Origin: Onchocerca volvulus
Lineage: Eukaryota; Nematoda; Chromadorea; Rhabditida; Onchocercidae
Direction: 5' to 3'
DNA length: 64,000 nt
Assembly (NCBI GenBank): GCA_000499405.2
Contig: HG738137.1
Span: 16,727,601-16,791,600 of the forward strand
Part shown: one piece after another, positions 25,301 through 38,055 of the stretch
Layout of the letters: every line of letters starts with the position of its first letter
Position numbering within the stretch: the stretch's first letter is position 1
Position numbers and translations under genes: made by a program
Notes under the pieces: generated by a model
Databases searched by the model: none
Told to the model about the DNA's origin: nothing
What the model saw: only the letters and a program-made list of their open reading frames with translations

Positions 25301-28289
25301 ATACCATCTAAGTTGGTGCTTCATACTTACTCGAAATAATCTTTCATTATTTATTCAATTTTCTATCATTTACGCAATTAGTAAAATCAATGCAGTTGGT
25401 ACCTATCTGTCATACGAATCTTGTTTAGACAGATATAGTCTTTTGTTTAGAATCTCTTTTTTTTAGGTGATGCTATATTCCATTTCGTTAGGAGATCATT
25501 TGCTATCATAGTTATTATATCCACTGTTGTACCTGTATCAAAACTTAAAACCGCATACATAGAAAATATTATATTATACAGATAAATCAGTTCTTGAATA
25601 AATAAATTGTCATTGATAATTCAAAATAATTTTTTAGATTACCAATGCCGGCACTACCAGAATTCAGACATTTTCACGCATTCATTTTGGATGCTGTAGT
25701 AATTGCTATAATAATTTATTCTATAACAACATCTGTAGGAAAAGTTTTTGCAAAGAAACATGGATATCATATTAATCCCAGTCAGGTATAGTATTGTTTT
25801 GTTTTTGTTTTTGTTTTTTGACATTAAACAAGCATTTAATCTTTCAATTTTCCTTCAATATATTTCTGTTTCATTCTGCTTTCTCGTTGTTACTAAAAGT
25901 AATATTGGAAGCAATCACTGAACATATGTTCGATCATTTTGAATTAATTTGTTGAATTCAATAATTGCTTAATTAATTCATTCTTGAGCTTTAATTAATG
26001 TTATTTACGATCAAATCTGTTACAGTTATGAATTTCATTTTTTTTTTTCGATTCAATCAATTGAACAATCAAATGAATATTTTCTATAAATTGTTATTTG
26101 TAGGAGTTGAAAGCGTTGGCGATATGCCAGTTGGTGGGTGGTTTTCTAAGTTGTCATCCTGCAAGTGGAAGTTTATTACGTGCTCACCTGAATTCGGAAT
26201 TAGGTGCCACTTCTGAGGTTGACCTTCTCTTCCTGACGGAAAAGTTATTTAAACATAAAAATGGGAGTTGTGATTTCTATTTATGTAAGCACAATTTCCA
26301 TTTCTGACACGAACATCACTAATTATGATATTCATTATTATGTTTCGTCTAATCGATTGTCATTATAAATGTCTTGATGAAATAAGATAATATTCAGCTT
26401 TCGAGCGTTGTAACTGCACTTGTGGTGCTATTGGTCATTTTGTTAATTGGACCATTATTCTATTATCTGCCATCGGTAAGGCATTGATTCAATTGAAACT
26501 TACAAAATTATTATATAGTGATGATCATTTATTAATTTTACACTCATTTTCTCAGTAATCTATTATTTGATATCAATAGGAAAGTTCATTTTAAAATCTA
26601 TTTGATTCATCAACTGATTTCAGTGTGTACTAGCATCGGTAATTGTGGTAGCGCTGCAGGGCATATTTCGAAGAGCTACTGAAATCGTTCAATATTGGAG
26701 AACTTCCAAAATTGATCTGGTTAGTGTATTGCAGTTTATTAGAAGTATTTTTTAGAATTATTGATAGGATTAACAAGACAGTTTGCTGATGAGAGAATAA
26801 TAAATTTATTAGAAAGACGACTAATCGAAGAATTTCAGCTTATTTGGTTAGTAAGTTTTCTGGCTACATTTCTATGGAATGTGAGCGAAGGAATCGGTGT
26901 AGCTATTGCATTTGCTGTTCTAACTGTTATTGTTCGCACACAATGGTTAGAGATCTATCATTTGATAACTCGTGTATAAGAATTGAATTACGAAAAACAA
27001 AAAAAAAAAAAAAAAATCTAATTATATTTTGTTTTATTTTTGCAAGAATTCATTCGTATTTCTTGTTTCCTAGCTTTTTTCTTGCCTTAAACGATGGAAG
27101 CTTTGATTAGTCAAATATTCTAATTTTCCTCGAATTGCTTACTGAATCAAAATTTATTTTAGTCTAAATAAATTATTACTCTTATACAGGACTAGATGAA
27201 GCTTTGAGAGTATTGCAGGCCAAAAGCTGTGATACTTGGTGGGATGAAAGATACCGAGCTATATAAGGACAGCCAACGTTATAGGTAAAATTAACTCTCC
27301 TACTTTCCTACATTATCTTTTTCATTTTTAAACTTCTTCAAACTGTATAGTAACCCAGATAAAATAGTGTGAAAAATAGAATGGATTCATTTGTATTATC
27401 ATCCAAGCTTTAAAAATGTTCACTCTTAGAGATATTGAGAAAGTTATCTGAAAATCACAAATTAAGCATGAGATGCAATGATTATGACACTCGTATAGGT
27501 TATTTTCAGTTCAGCATTAGTATCACCTACTATAGTAATTTACCGTTATGATGCACCTTTGCTTTTTCTCAACAGCAATTCATTTATTACTAAAGCTCTT
27601 AATATTGTCGACGATAAATTGGTTAGTCATCCCTTTCTTCCAAAAACATCAATTCAAAAAAATCAGTGTTGAAAAAATATCAATAAAATTGACGCATCAT
27701 TCAAAAAGCATATCCTTTTGATCTGTTTTCATGTTAAAATATTTTCTATAAATGAAATCAGTAACCATCAAAACTTTATAGATCATAGTTTGCTGATTGT
27801 ATTTCCAAGTTTATTTATCAAAAATAATAAAAAATTATAGAAAATGTTAAGTGAAAAGGAAAGACTTTATCTAATAATTGATGCTTCGGGATTTACATAT
27901 ATCGATTACACCGGCATTGAAAGTCTGAAGAATGTAGCGCAGGAGCTGAGAACTCGAAATGTTGAAATATTTGTGGCAGCCTCAAAAGGTGATTCATTTT
28001 TTTTCACAATATCTGCCATTTCCATCAATTCTAATATTCATAAATTGAAATCGATCATTTAGTTATATTTTTGAAAAGTAGCTGTTTGTATTTGAGAATG
28101 ATATTCGAGAAAAATTTTTCAGCAGCAGCTCGGAAATTATTCGATAAAAGTAATATTTATGAGGTGATTTCATCGAGTCATTTCTTCCCATCTATTCACG
28201 ATGCAGTACTATTCGCTGATGCTAAACAGAAGGAGCAAAAGAGTATTTGCAGAGAAAAGCAAAATACAATGAACTTAGCATCTAAATAA
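22308..28289 (+). CDS. SLC26-family anion transporter (SulP) with STAS domain
   Basis: SulP/SLC26 proteins exchange sulfate, chloride, bicarbonate or related anions across membranes. Sixteen exons join in frame: 22308-22403, 22473-22686, 23396-23506, 23763-23923, 24492-24665, 24814-24969, 25229-25311, 25638-25785, 26104-26217, 26398-26475, 26624-26719, 26839-26945, 27219-27284, 27510-27621, 27841-27988, 28123-28289, for 676 residues, typical for the family. Diagnostic pieces in order: AGITVGIICVPQAMAYAALA, then YTSLFPALVYVIFGTSKHMN, ADPVVGGFITGAASHVFTSQ, the GGFLSCHPASGSLLRAHLNS segment, and a C-terminal STAS domain from about residue 512 (PKAVILGGMKDTELYKD; YLIIDASGFTYIDYTGIESL). Exon 1 could instead end at 22364, also in frame. 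Substrate cannot be told from sequence; C. elegans homologues are the sulp genes. Confidence 0.92.
24130..24226. repeat. Long near-perfect hairpin in SLC26 intron
   Basis: 24130-24175 is complementary to 24181-24226: 46-base arms, 42 matches, and a five-base ATGCG centre. It lies in the intron between exons 4 and 5. The very short loop suggests an inverted-repeat element rather than a standard microRNA precursor, though a processed hairpin RNA cannot be excluded. Confidence 0.85.
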
Positions 28290-29818
28290 TATTTGTATTA
28301 GATTAATATAAAGTTAACATTAATTAATAACTTGTCTATCTTCTTCCATTCTTACTGGGCGGTTTAATTTTGTTCCTCCATGAGATATGTCCTGAAACTC
28401 CATTGCACCGTTTTAAATTATTAATAATTATTTTTGAATTGCTGAAACAGCTGTTCAGCTCCCTCATAATCGGATGCTTTTGATCCTACTATCGCTTAGC
28501 ATTTTCTGAATTTTTTAGTTGACGTATTTTTCGAACTACAGTAGACGAAAAATGGATATGTTTTATGGATTATATGAAAACAATTACCTTTTAGTGTAAT
28601 ACAGTTTAAAATGAAATGTCAGTCATATTTATATTGCGCAATAGATGGTAAAACTCTTCCTTATCCTTTTTCCCTTTCAATCCTCTTTCCACTGCTCATC
28701 TTTCCTTTTTAACTTTTATTTTTCTTCAATTGTTTTATGGAAGTATTTGTATAGGTATATTATATTTAGATATTATTTTAGATTTGAAATAGATTTTACA
28801 ATTTCGTAATGAATACATTATTACATAGAAAAGAGTTGATCGATAAATTCTTACAAAATTGATAGCACATAAGTTATTAAGTACAACGGTAATCAATTAT
28901 CATCTATCTTCATTAAGACTTATTTTGTTCTGATCAATAAGCACTACTACTTCATGATGCATTTTTCGAGATTTGGAAAGAAAAACTTATTCATTTTTCA
29001 ATGTTTTATTTTAAACATGTAATTTAAAAAAAAAAAAAAAAAAAAGAAAAACTTGGAAAAAATTTCCGAACTTATCTATTATACTCCCTGTTGAAACTAA
29101 CTAGCCTTAAAAATGAATGGCGCTTGTGCAGAAGATTTATACTTAACAAAAATGGCCCATTTGAAGCACACATTCAATGCTTATACTTCATTCAAGCAAT
29201 CGAGACATCATTTTAATTGAATGTTTGAGAATAAGCTGAAGACATTTGATTCCACAATTCCACTAAAAAGAAAGGTTCATATATATATATAGTATTACCG
29301 CAACTAAGCTAATATTCTCGGAATACCACAATCTCGACATTTTGACAATACAATCTTACTAATATTTCCGTATTCTTCGTCATCCAAGACTAATCAGCCG
29401 ACTTCCTAATATGAATGATATTTGAAGTGATAATTCAAAAAAAAATTCAAATCACTTAATCCATTTATTTATACGACAAGTATGAACAATTTCTCACAGT
29501 TGTATATATGGGCAACTTTTTCTAATCCATTGAACACTTCAATTTTCCCCTAATTTTTCTGTGGTTTTTGAACTACAATAAACCAATGTCAGCATATTTT
29601 TTTTTTCAAATATTCCTATCTTACCAATTTTATAAACAATGAATTGTTTCTATTTCGGAACGAAAAATTTGAAATTTGAAAAGTTGAATTTAACGGTATA
29701 AAATTAAGGAGAAAATGTGCCAGTAGATGGTATATGGTGTTGTTTCAAATTTCTCTTTTCGTTGATAGTTCATAAAAATGAAGCATTATTGAAGATCATC
29801 ATTAAATGATAATCTAAA

Positions 29819-29960
29819 TCTATATAAATAAAAATGTAAATGTTCATTGTTCAGTTTTTTGCACAACATTTGAAATTCTTCACCGGTTGATTTGAAATTT
29901 TGATGAAATGTTGCATTCGAATATGCGCGTATTTCTACGTATAGACTAGCTGAATCGGCC
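29819..29960 (+). mobile_element. Helitron-like repeat, copy 6
   Basis: Starts A|TCTATATAAATAAAAATG, continues with the ACACAACATTTGAAATTC and TTTGAAATTTTGATG blocks, and ends near ATAGACTAGCTGAATCGG. The right inverted block is largely deleted. Confidence 0.55.
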
Positions 29961-30169
29961 AAGTAAATTAATTTTTAAATATAAAAATCCGCGGTTACAA
30001 TGGTAGCATCTACCTAGATTCTACCGAAAGGATGAAGTGTGAATATAAATTCCAGAAAGAATTCCAGTTTCTTTTTTTTTTAGATATACCTATTTTTTTT
30101 ATCTGCCAAATATATAATAGGTAAAAATAAGTGACGGACTGAATTTATTAGCCAAGCCACAATATTTAT

Positions 30170-30335
30170 TGACCAAAGCATTAATTTTTACACAACGTTT
30201 GAAATTCTACATCGATTGATTTGAAATTTTGATACAATGTTGCATTTTAATACGCGCGTGTTTAAAAATCCTCAGAGATTTAAGATTTTGAACAAACGGA
30301 CATTTATATTTTTACTTGTACAGACTAGCTGAATC
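30170..30335 (+). mobile_element. Helitron-like repeat, copy 7
   Basis: Carries ACACAACGTTTGAAATTC, TTTGAAATTTTGATACAATG and the right block GAACAAACGGACATTTATA, ending ACAGACTAGCTGAATC. The left end is replaced by the GTGACGGACTGAATTTATT segment found in the 39.1-kb copy. Confidence 0.5.
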
Positions 30336-30385
30336 AATCAAGCAAGCTAATTTTGAAATGTGAAAATCCGCGATTACATTGGTAG

Positions 30386-30412
30386 CATTTCAGCAGACAT
30401 TCTGCTGAAATG
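30386..30412. repeat. 12-bp perfect hairpin
   Basis: CATTTCAGCAGA and TCTGCTGAAATG flank a three-base loop inside the second flank unit. The corresponding site in the first unit is not palindromic. Confidence 0.7.
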
Positions 30413-30684
30413 ATGAAGTGTAAATATAAATTCCAAAAAGATTTCCTGCTTTTTTCTCCAATTTTTCAAAAAGATTTTCTATTTTTCCAAATAAGCTTTA
30501 TTTTCGGGCTGCTTTCAAGTAATTCTGATTCCATCCTAAAGCATCTCTAAAGTCTATCAACGGAATTTTAGGCATCACCCAATGATTGCTTCTGATTTTC
30601 TGAAAAAAGAATTCGAATTTTGTCATGATGGTTCGCTGCTATTTCGTTAGACGGTGATGCTTGGATAATATTCAGAAAACAGAA

Positions 30685-33600
30685 ATGCAATATATCAATG
30701 GATTAATGGTGTTAAGGTTGATAACAATATGTACGGTGTTATGGGTGATAAGAGATTTGGATATAATATTCGGTTTGATATGGTTATCGATTGATTCACT
30801 GGATGGGAAATTTTCTTATGATAGGTTTGTTATTTGAAGATTAATTAGCATAATTGGAAGAGAAGGCAGAAAAGTTTTCCAAAATTACATTCTCTTTCTT
30901 ATTATCCATTGATAGTCTTAATTTCGAGTGATATTGATTAGCACATCTCTGAGATTTTTCAAGGTGATAGCTCTATCCATGTCTCTCACATTAAATTATC
31001 TCAATATTCGCAATATTCTGTACAACATAGAGCTTATAAATAATTAGTTTATATTGCAGCACTACACTAAGAAACGAGATATCCTCACTGAATTGGAAGA
31101 ATGTGGATGTATTCTTACCACCAAAGCTCAATGATACAATAGCTGAGATCTTACGACTTAACGAATTATTAGCTCAAAAGCAATACAAATGTGAAGAGAG
31201 AGTCACGGTTGGCGACAACGAAGGAGCTTTTATTATTTGTATTGATGGAAGATCGAGCAATACAACGCGGTATGTAATTTCTAAATTTTGGTCAGCAAGA
31301 TTATCGTGATTATTGTTTTTTTGGTTTTTGTGCTCCTGTTGTGGTTCAATTACAGGTTCTTTTGTCTGTTTTTAGTTTGTATGCTTTGTTGTTTACTAGT
31401 GGGAGTTGTAGTAAGGAGTATTTTATGTTTCGTTTTTACTATGATTCTTATGAGTTTTTTTTTAGTTTTTTTTTTATTTTTTTGGTGTATTTTTAACTTT
31501 TTGTTACTGTTATCGGATTGTGTGTTTGTTTCGTGTAGAGGGTGTCTGGTTTTGATTATGTGGGTTCGCTCATTTGAGTTTCTCGTATCTGTTTATTTTG
31601 ATTTCAGCATTTATAGAATGAATTAGTGGCTGATTTAGATGTTTAAAATATTATTTACCAACGATAGATTATTATATTAGTAAGGTACATAACGCAATCA
31701 TTTTTAGTTTTTTGGAATTTTGTATTTAATCAGTAACACTTAAGAATGATGTAAATTACTCTTTAAGATTCATGTTTTTTATTGAAGTTCAATTAAATGA
31801 ATCCATATATATTTTTAAGAGTTATCAACAGTGTCACTTCAAATTTTGTGAGCAACAGCAGTTGCAGTGTATTTTGAACATTCTAAACGTGATCTTGATC
31901 AAATTGAGTATTTCTGATATTTCAGCAACGCTCTGTTTATTAGCGGTTCACCAGATGACTTTGCTTTCTATCTGACTGCAATAATTCCGGAACGATGGAC
32001 ATTTTTTGTTCCTGACGGATTTGAAGCACTTAACAACTTGGGGAATGTCGGCAAGTTTTCCTAAAATCATACATGTTATCTATTCCACATTTGATTTTAT
32101 AGAGATTTAGTTAACCACAAATGTTGCAGATGTGGAGATGCATTACCTATTCGATCTAAGCAGTAGTGGTATTTGGGATTCCGACAAGATATTACGTGAA
32201 TTATCGAATAAACAATTTGATACCGCATTCATTAGCTTCTATTCACCTGTTCTGGATAGAAAATCGAAAATAACACGGCTACTGGAACTTCGTAATGCAC
32301 CAAAGTTAATGAAACAAGTTTTAGAGGTTATCATCATTATTTTATTGTGGGTTTTCATCCGAAGTTAGAAAAACATTGTTATTGAAACTACAATTGTAAT
32401 GATTATTGTAGGTTTTGCAATCTGACCAACTTCATCTGATCATCCAAATAGACGGAAATATTGAAAATTTAGTGTATGATTGGTATTTATTGCTCTATCA
32501 AATGTGCTTCAAATATCATTATGTCCTCATTGGAACGGAATCAACTTCCGCTTGTGATCGAACAGTTCGTAATTGCCGGTATCGACTCAGTTTCATGAAA
32601 AAGACACATGATCAAATGGAATTACCTCTTTTTGGCTTTGGTTAGTAACTTTATTTTCCCGATTTTCATATATATAAAAAAGAGGCTATGTTTTAATGAG
32701 GTGCAGGAACCATTATTGTAATTAACTTACAATTTGTAAATCTCTGTTACCGCTGCATATTACTACTGACTTTAGAAAGTTTTTATGTTATGAGAATAAC
32801 ATGTAAGAATAATATTTTATCAGTTTAATCAGCGGTAATAGAGTTGTGCAAATTAAGAATAGATTGCTTCAGATATTATTTAACTGTCAAAAAACATAAA
32901 AAAATTGTATTTAGGTTCTCCATTAGAAGAGAAGAAGCGACTTATGAAGTATCTGACAACTATTAGAAAAGAAAGTGTGGAATGTAATGAAATGACGAGA
33001 ACTGAAAATGGTATACCTGTGTTATGCAAGATAAATGTAGAAAATAATCTATGCACTGTTGTTTATGTGAGGTATACATTTTAAATTTCCACATGAGTTT
33101 TTTAGGATAATCGATAATTTTTTGCAATAATTAAAAGCTTCTTTAAAACTTCAAAACTGTGTTTTAGTTATCGCGAATTTGAAATGATGGAGAATTTCGA
33201 ATATTTTCGTCCCTGCAAAATTCATTTTTTTTCGCCGATAGAGTCAAATCATAGGTAAGGTAATTTTATTCAAAAGGAGGTGTTGATCAATATAATGCAG
33301 GAGATTATCATTTTACTTAATTAGTTAAAGATAATCTGACAGTCTGCCCTACTTCAGGTTGGTTTCAACGCATAACGCGTACCCCTATGGCATTTCACCA
33401 TATTTTTCAAAAAATTTCACAATGCCTGATGGCAATGATAACTCATGGCTTCTGATAACTCTGTCAGATATGCTTGATATTGTTGATGAATTGAAAGTAG
33501 ATAAATTTGTTTTGGATCTTGATGGTGGAGAATGGGATGTTTTTTCTGCTTTGTTGGAAACAGTTCGGTTCAGGAACACTGTCATAGACTTGGATCTCAG

Positions 33601-33936
33601 AGCTCGGTGAACAATTTGAAAATATAAAACTAGTGATTTTTCTAAAGATTTTATAGATGAAACTAAGGATTTTTCAAGATTTTAGAGTATTTTCCAGTGA
33701 GTGATAGCAGAACAATTCATGACTTTTGATAACTTGAATATGCTGGCATTTGTTGAATATTTAAAATGGTATTTTAGTCCATTTCTAGATTTTGGATCGG
33801 CGAAGATAATGAAAACTATCGCCATATCCTGATGTATTTTTTGCGACTTGAAACTTTTGGATTCAAAAAGTTGTATTCGGAGATGATCGATAATACTACA
33901 GCAATTGTCAACTTTAGAAATACACAACTGACTTAG
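30685..33936 (+). CDS. Divergent membrane-anchored methyltransferase-like protein, two related halves
   Basis: Exons 30685-30824, 31060-31269, 31926-32050, 32130-32326, 32412-32640, 32915-33071, 33168-33254, 33358-33606, 33789-33936 give 513 residues in one frame. Residues 2-24 are hydrophobic, reading as a signal peptide or signal anchor. The C-terminal half resembles the METTL24/FkbM-type methyltransferase fold: [18 protein letters not shown] then CKIHFFSP sit where those enzymes have the SxG loop and FDPS, and [14 protein letters not shown] (429-442) sits where they have KIDIEGAEW. An upstream half repeats this outline (GAFIICIDG, then [13 protein letters not shown] at 231-243). The SAM-binding glycines seem missing in both, so activity is doubtful. 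The third intron starts with GC (GCAAGT at 32051). The family call is inference from motif order; a nematode-specific secreted/Golgi protein is the safe description. Confidence 0.7.
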
Positions 33937-35907
33937 AATACTTGCGTTTACTCAAGATGTGAGAGTTTCGAAATCCATATTACATTTGTGTTGTGTTGTT
34001 ATCAACTGAAGAAAACTATAAGAATATTAATATTACAGCAGTGTAGTTTGGTGAAAAGCGTAGAACATTAATTGTTTCATTACGAAATTTTTTTTTATTT
34101 TAGATGATATTTTGTAAGAATTTCCCTACGACTAGTAATTGTTATCAGTTCGAAATAACTTAGGACTGGATTAATTATCATGAAGTATTTAAAAAGAGTG
34201 TGCATCACGTAAAAATATTACGATTTTCATTTAGGATTTTTCCCTTGATTTAAAAACGCTAATTTTGATCCGTAATTGTTGATTAGGAAACTTACATGAA
34301 AATGATTAATTTAATGTGCAATTGATCTTTTTCAATTCAGTATGTTGAACTGAAATATTTCATCAATTTTTTATGTGATATTTCTTTAACGGGTATATTT
34401 CTGTGATCCTTTTTTATGTTTATACTTTCTTTCGACATTTGAATATTTGAATATTACACTCTTTTATGATTAAGAAATGGTTATGCGACCTCTTTTACAT
34501 ATGATAAATGACAATGATAATATCAGTTATCTTTTTTGCATATCGATGATGTGCCAAATTCGCATATCGATAGATACGATTAGTTCTAGTAAAACTCAGA
34601 TCCTTATTTTATCGTATTAAAATAAATCTGTTATGATAAATATTATTCTTCTCATTTTTATTATCTTATTTCATTTTTAAATTTCCAGTGATGCCATTGA
34701 AAAAATAGGAGAGTTGCAAATTTTAGTGATTAATTGAGCCTTGTCTAATTTGTTATATTTTTTTTCTAAGCCCATAGATTTAATGAGCAATCCGCTGATA
34801 CTTTTTAACAAATTCAGCTGTAGTGTTATTTTTCCCATTAAAAAAAAAAAGAAAAAATTTAAAAAATTAAGCTCTTGTACTATCATATGTTGAATTATAT
34901 GATGAATAGAATTTTTAAGAATTAATCAACAAGAAAGAGTGAATAATTAAAAATAACACTACCAACTAAATTTGTTAAAAAGGGGAGGGGGGAACATATA
35001 TTTCTTGTAGGGCTTATCCTCGCTTTCATTTTGACATTTTGACAAGTGCTTGTTGGTTTTTGTTTTTGCCTATTGGTTTTTAATTTTTTGGTCAATTTTT
35101 TGTTGTTTTTATATTGTGGTTATTTAGTTTAAACTTTTTTTTAAATAATATTTTGAAAAGATATAGGTATTTTTAAGCGATTTTATTATTTCCTTTTATT
35201 TGGTTTTGATTGATTTTTTATTTTGTATGGAGTTTTGTAAATTTAATGAGTTAAAGTTTTTAAGTAATTTTGTTAATGTTTTAATTGCAAATTTTAGGCT
35301 CAGGATTTTCAGTCTAGTGTTTTTTTAAGTTTATTTTTTTCTTGTGGTTTTTTGAATAAGCGGGCTATTATTTCCTTTGTTCAGGTCCCTAAACTTGTGT
35401 AATTTTTTGTTTTTTCTTGCTAATTTTTCTTGATTAGGCTTTTACTTTGGCTGTTGATAGTTTTTTGGTTTTTCTTTTTTTTTGAAGAAGATCATTCTTA
35501 GGAATGACTTTCTAGGTTGGTGATTTTTTTTTTCTCATTTTCTGATTGAGATTTTTGATGAGAAAGGTAGCTTTAACTTTGCGTATTAGTATTATTAATC
35601 AACAAGAAAGAGTGAATAATTACAGTCAAAAAGCTCTATTATCGCCATTCACTAATTCACTTTTTTTAAAATAGTGTATTCTCAAAAATTCATCATTAGC
35701 GATTGCTCTGGAGATAGATAATTGCATTGCAAAAGATATGTTGAGCATTATTCTCATTTTATCTTTAAGCAATATTGTTGCTTATTTGATATGATGCTGA
35801 GCATTTCTGTATCATCTACATATATTTATAAAAAATAACCTAATAATCAGGTGTTTAATTTATAGGAGAACATATTCCATTTGATTTCAAAAGAATCGCA
35901 TAAAACG
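33937..35907. other. Intergenic region
   Basis: AT-rich. From about 35020 to 35560 the plus strand is extremely T/G-rich and C-poor. A short ATTAATCAACAAGAAAGAGT phrase occurs twice (34921 and 35596), apparently bracketing the T/G-rich block. I see no coding exon. Confidence 0.55.
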
Positions 35908-37334
35908 ATGGGTTTATTTCAATGGATATGTTTAAATGGATCCAAATCGAACCTTCAATTATTACTCATTGCATTATTTGTTATATCGTACCAGGGTTTG
36001 ATTATTATTTGCACTTTTACTCATAGATTTGAATTATGGGAAAAGGAAAGCAGGAAATAAACTATAATATATAAACTTGTAGCAATATGTTGTTAAAGCT
36101 TATTGTTTCAGTAGATATTACAATTAGCATACGGTTTGATAAACTGAATCTAATCTACGAGTGCCAATATTTCTGCATAAATGCATATTAATTCCGAAAT
36201 GAACTGAAAATATTTGCATTTAATATATTTGTAGCTGAAGTTTCGGCGAATAATATATATCAATTTCGAGTTCGTGATATAAATGGAGCGGAAGTGTCAT
36301 TGGATCGGTACAGGTTTGTGTATCTAAATCACTTATCTGTTAAAATAAATAATTCGGAAAGTGGTATTTAGTGATGAATAGAATTAAATTTTAACATTCA
36401 GCAGTTCTTTTCTGATCATCTTCCTAGAGCTGAGCAAAAAATTTATTATTGTCAAAAATCGGTAAAATTTACTGATGAATAATAACAATTGTTGTAATTC
36501 TGATTTTTCTTTCTATTTAAATAGGAGGAAATAACTGAGAAACTATGATCGCTGTTGCAGAAACAAAGTGGTTCTAATAGTAAATGTGGCATCTGAATGT
36601 GGTCTTACTCATATAAACTATGTACAGCTCAAAGATTTGCATGATAAGTACAAAGAACGAGGTTTCGCTGTAGCTGCCTTCCCTTGTAATCAATTCGGTT
36701 CTCAAGTATATTTACTTTTCTTTAAAAATCTTTTTTAAAATTTAAAGCAGAATTGAAGTAGAAAAAAATTCTTAAGGAAGCAACAATGTTGTATTCAAGA
36801 AAAATGATGGAATTTGGAGAGCTTGATAAGAAAGTGATGACAATTATTGGTCTTTTCAAATATAAACATTTATAGGAACCTGGAAATGAAGAAGAAATTA
36901 AACGTTATGTGAAGGAAACATTCGATTTCGAGCCGGACTTATATGCTAAAATCAATGTCAATGGACCAAAGGAAGATCCATTGTATACGTTTTTGAAGAC
37001 CCAAAAAGGAGATACTCCATTAAACACCATTAAATGGAATTTTACGAAATTTCTTATCAATAAACGTGGCGAAGTGGTAAGTGGAATTTTAATACAAGTT
37101 ATTCACATTATTCACATGTATGTCTCTTTTTTTTTTTTTTTTTGATATATTTTTGATATCGGATGGAAATCCACTCGACTACTGTGATATCTCATCAGAT
37201 AATTTAATGACAGAATGAAAAACGATTTATAACCAAATTGCTTATTATAGATAGAACGGTATGCTCCTTCAATACAACCTAAAGACATAGAAGACGACAT
37301 TGTGAAATTGTTGGACAAACATATTGATTTATAA
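35908..37334 (+). CDS. gpx: Secreted glutathione peroxidase (GPX4-like, Cys type)
   Basis: Reduces lipid and other hydroperoxides with glutathione or thioredoxin. Exons 35908-35995, 36235-36313, 36561-36705, 36876-37076, 37251-37334 give 198 residues. Residues 1-30 (core [15 protein letters not shown]) look like a signal peptide, so the enzyme is probably exported; filarial nematodes are known to place a secreted GPX (gp29/gp30) in the cuticle. The catalytic set is complete: Cys69 in NVASECGLT (Cys instead of selenocysteine), Gln104 in [12 protein letters not shown], and Trp158-Asn159 in WNFTKF. Spacing Cys69-Gln104 equals that of GPX4. The [10 protein letters not shown] segment also fits the GPX4 subgroup rather than tetrameric GPX1. 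AATAAA at 37376, 42 bases past the stop. Confidence 0.92.
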
Positions 37335-38007
37335 CTCACTCAGAGAGCCTATTAGCTTCCTTATGCTATATTCAAAATAAACGCTAATCTTTCCTTAAAA
37401 TCTAGGCAAAAATCAGAAGTCGTACGGAAAATTGTCTTATTATTTTAACATTAATCAATTTTTTAATATTTTTTGAAAACAATGCTCTTCTGTCCCGTTT
37501 TTTTTTTCTTTTTTTTCTCCTTTACATAGAAGAATTTCTTGATTGTTCAGCAAAATCATAAGGTAAAAGTGGAATAAATAATAAAAATACCAAAGACGAA
37601 ATAGGATAATTTTTTATTCTACTTCCAGGAATTGATTATGATAATCCGTACTGCACATTTTTGTTTTGTCAATGCTGTTGATTGCCATTAATTTAAATAC
37701 TTATGCATTTTATACTTTCTCAGTAACTTTTTTTTTTTTTTTATGGTTTTCCATTTCTTTAGTCACGTTGTATGTTTAAGTAATGATAAAATGATATTAC
37801 GATTTTTCCTGTTATTTTCGGAAGATTCAGCAGTTTCTGCATTATCGACAGGAAAGAGGAAATAACCGCTTGAAGAATTGATAAGTTGTTTTCTGATTTT
37901 CATGTTTAATTCTAAAAATATATTAAAACATGTACTGTAAAATAGTGATGAGAGAGATTAAATTTTTTCATTTTCGAATAAATATTGCAAGACATGAATG
38001 ATAAAAT

Positions 38008-38055
38008 ATGGCGATTCCAAGCAACAAAGGTTGTTTTACTGCTTGGAATCGCCAT
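38008..38055. repeat. Perfect 16-bp inverted repeat
   Basis: ATGGCGATTCCAAGCA (38008-38023) and its exact complement (38040-38055) are separated by 16 bases. It would form a stable RNA or DNA hairpin. Confidence 0.9.

Larger units (their letters stand above)
29945..30450 (+). repeat. Direct repeat of Helitron 3' flank (two units)
   Basis: The block beginning ACTAGCTGAATCGGCCAAG (29945-30058) recurs at about 30326-30448. Shared stretches include AAAATCCGCG, TTACA, TGGTAGCAT and GATGAAGTGT, then ATATAAATTCCA. The two units are diverged by substitutions. Confidence 0.65.
28290..30684. other. Intergenic region with duplicated Helitron segment
   Basis: AT-rich DNA between SLC26 and the methyltransferase-like gene. 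From 29819 to about 30450 it contains two related Helitron-like copies, each followed by the same flanking block. I see no coding exon. Confidence 0.6.

Noticed and set aside
31288..31626. 112-codon plus-strand open frame, almost all Phe/Leu/Val/Cys
   Set aside because: Reading of a T-rich intron; the flanking exons 31060-31269 and 31926-32050 splice around it in frame.
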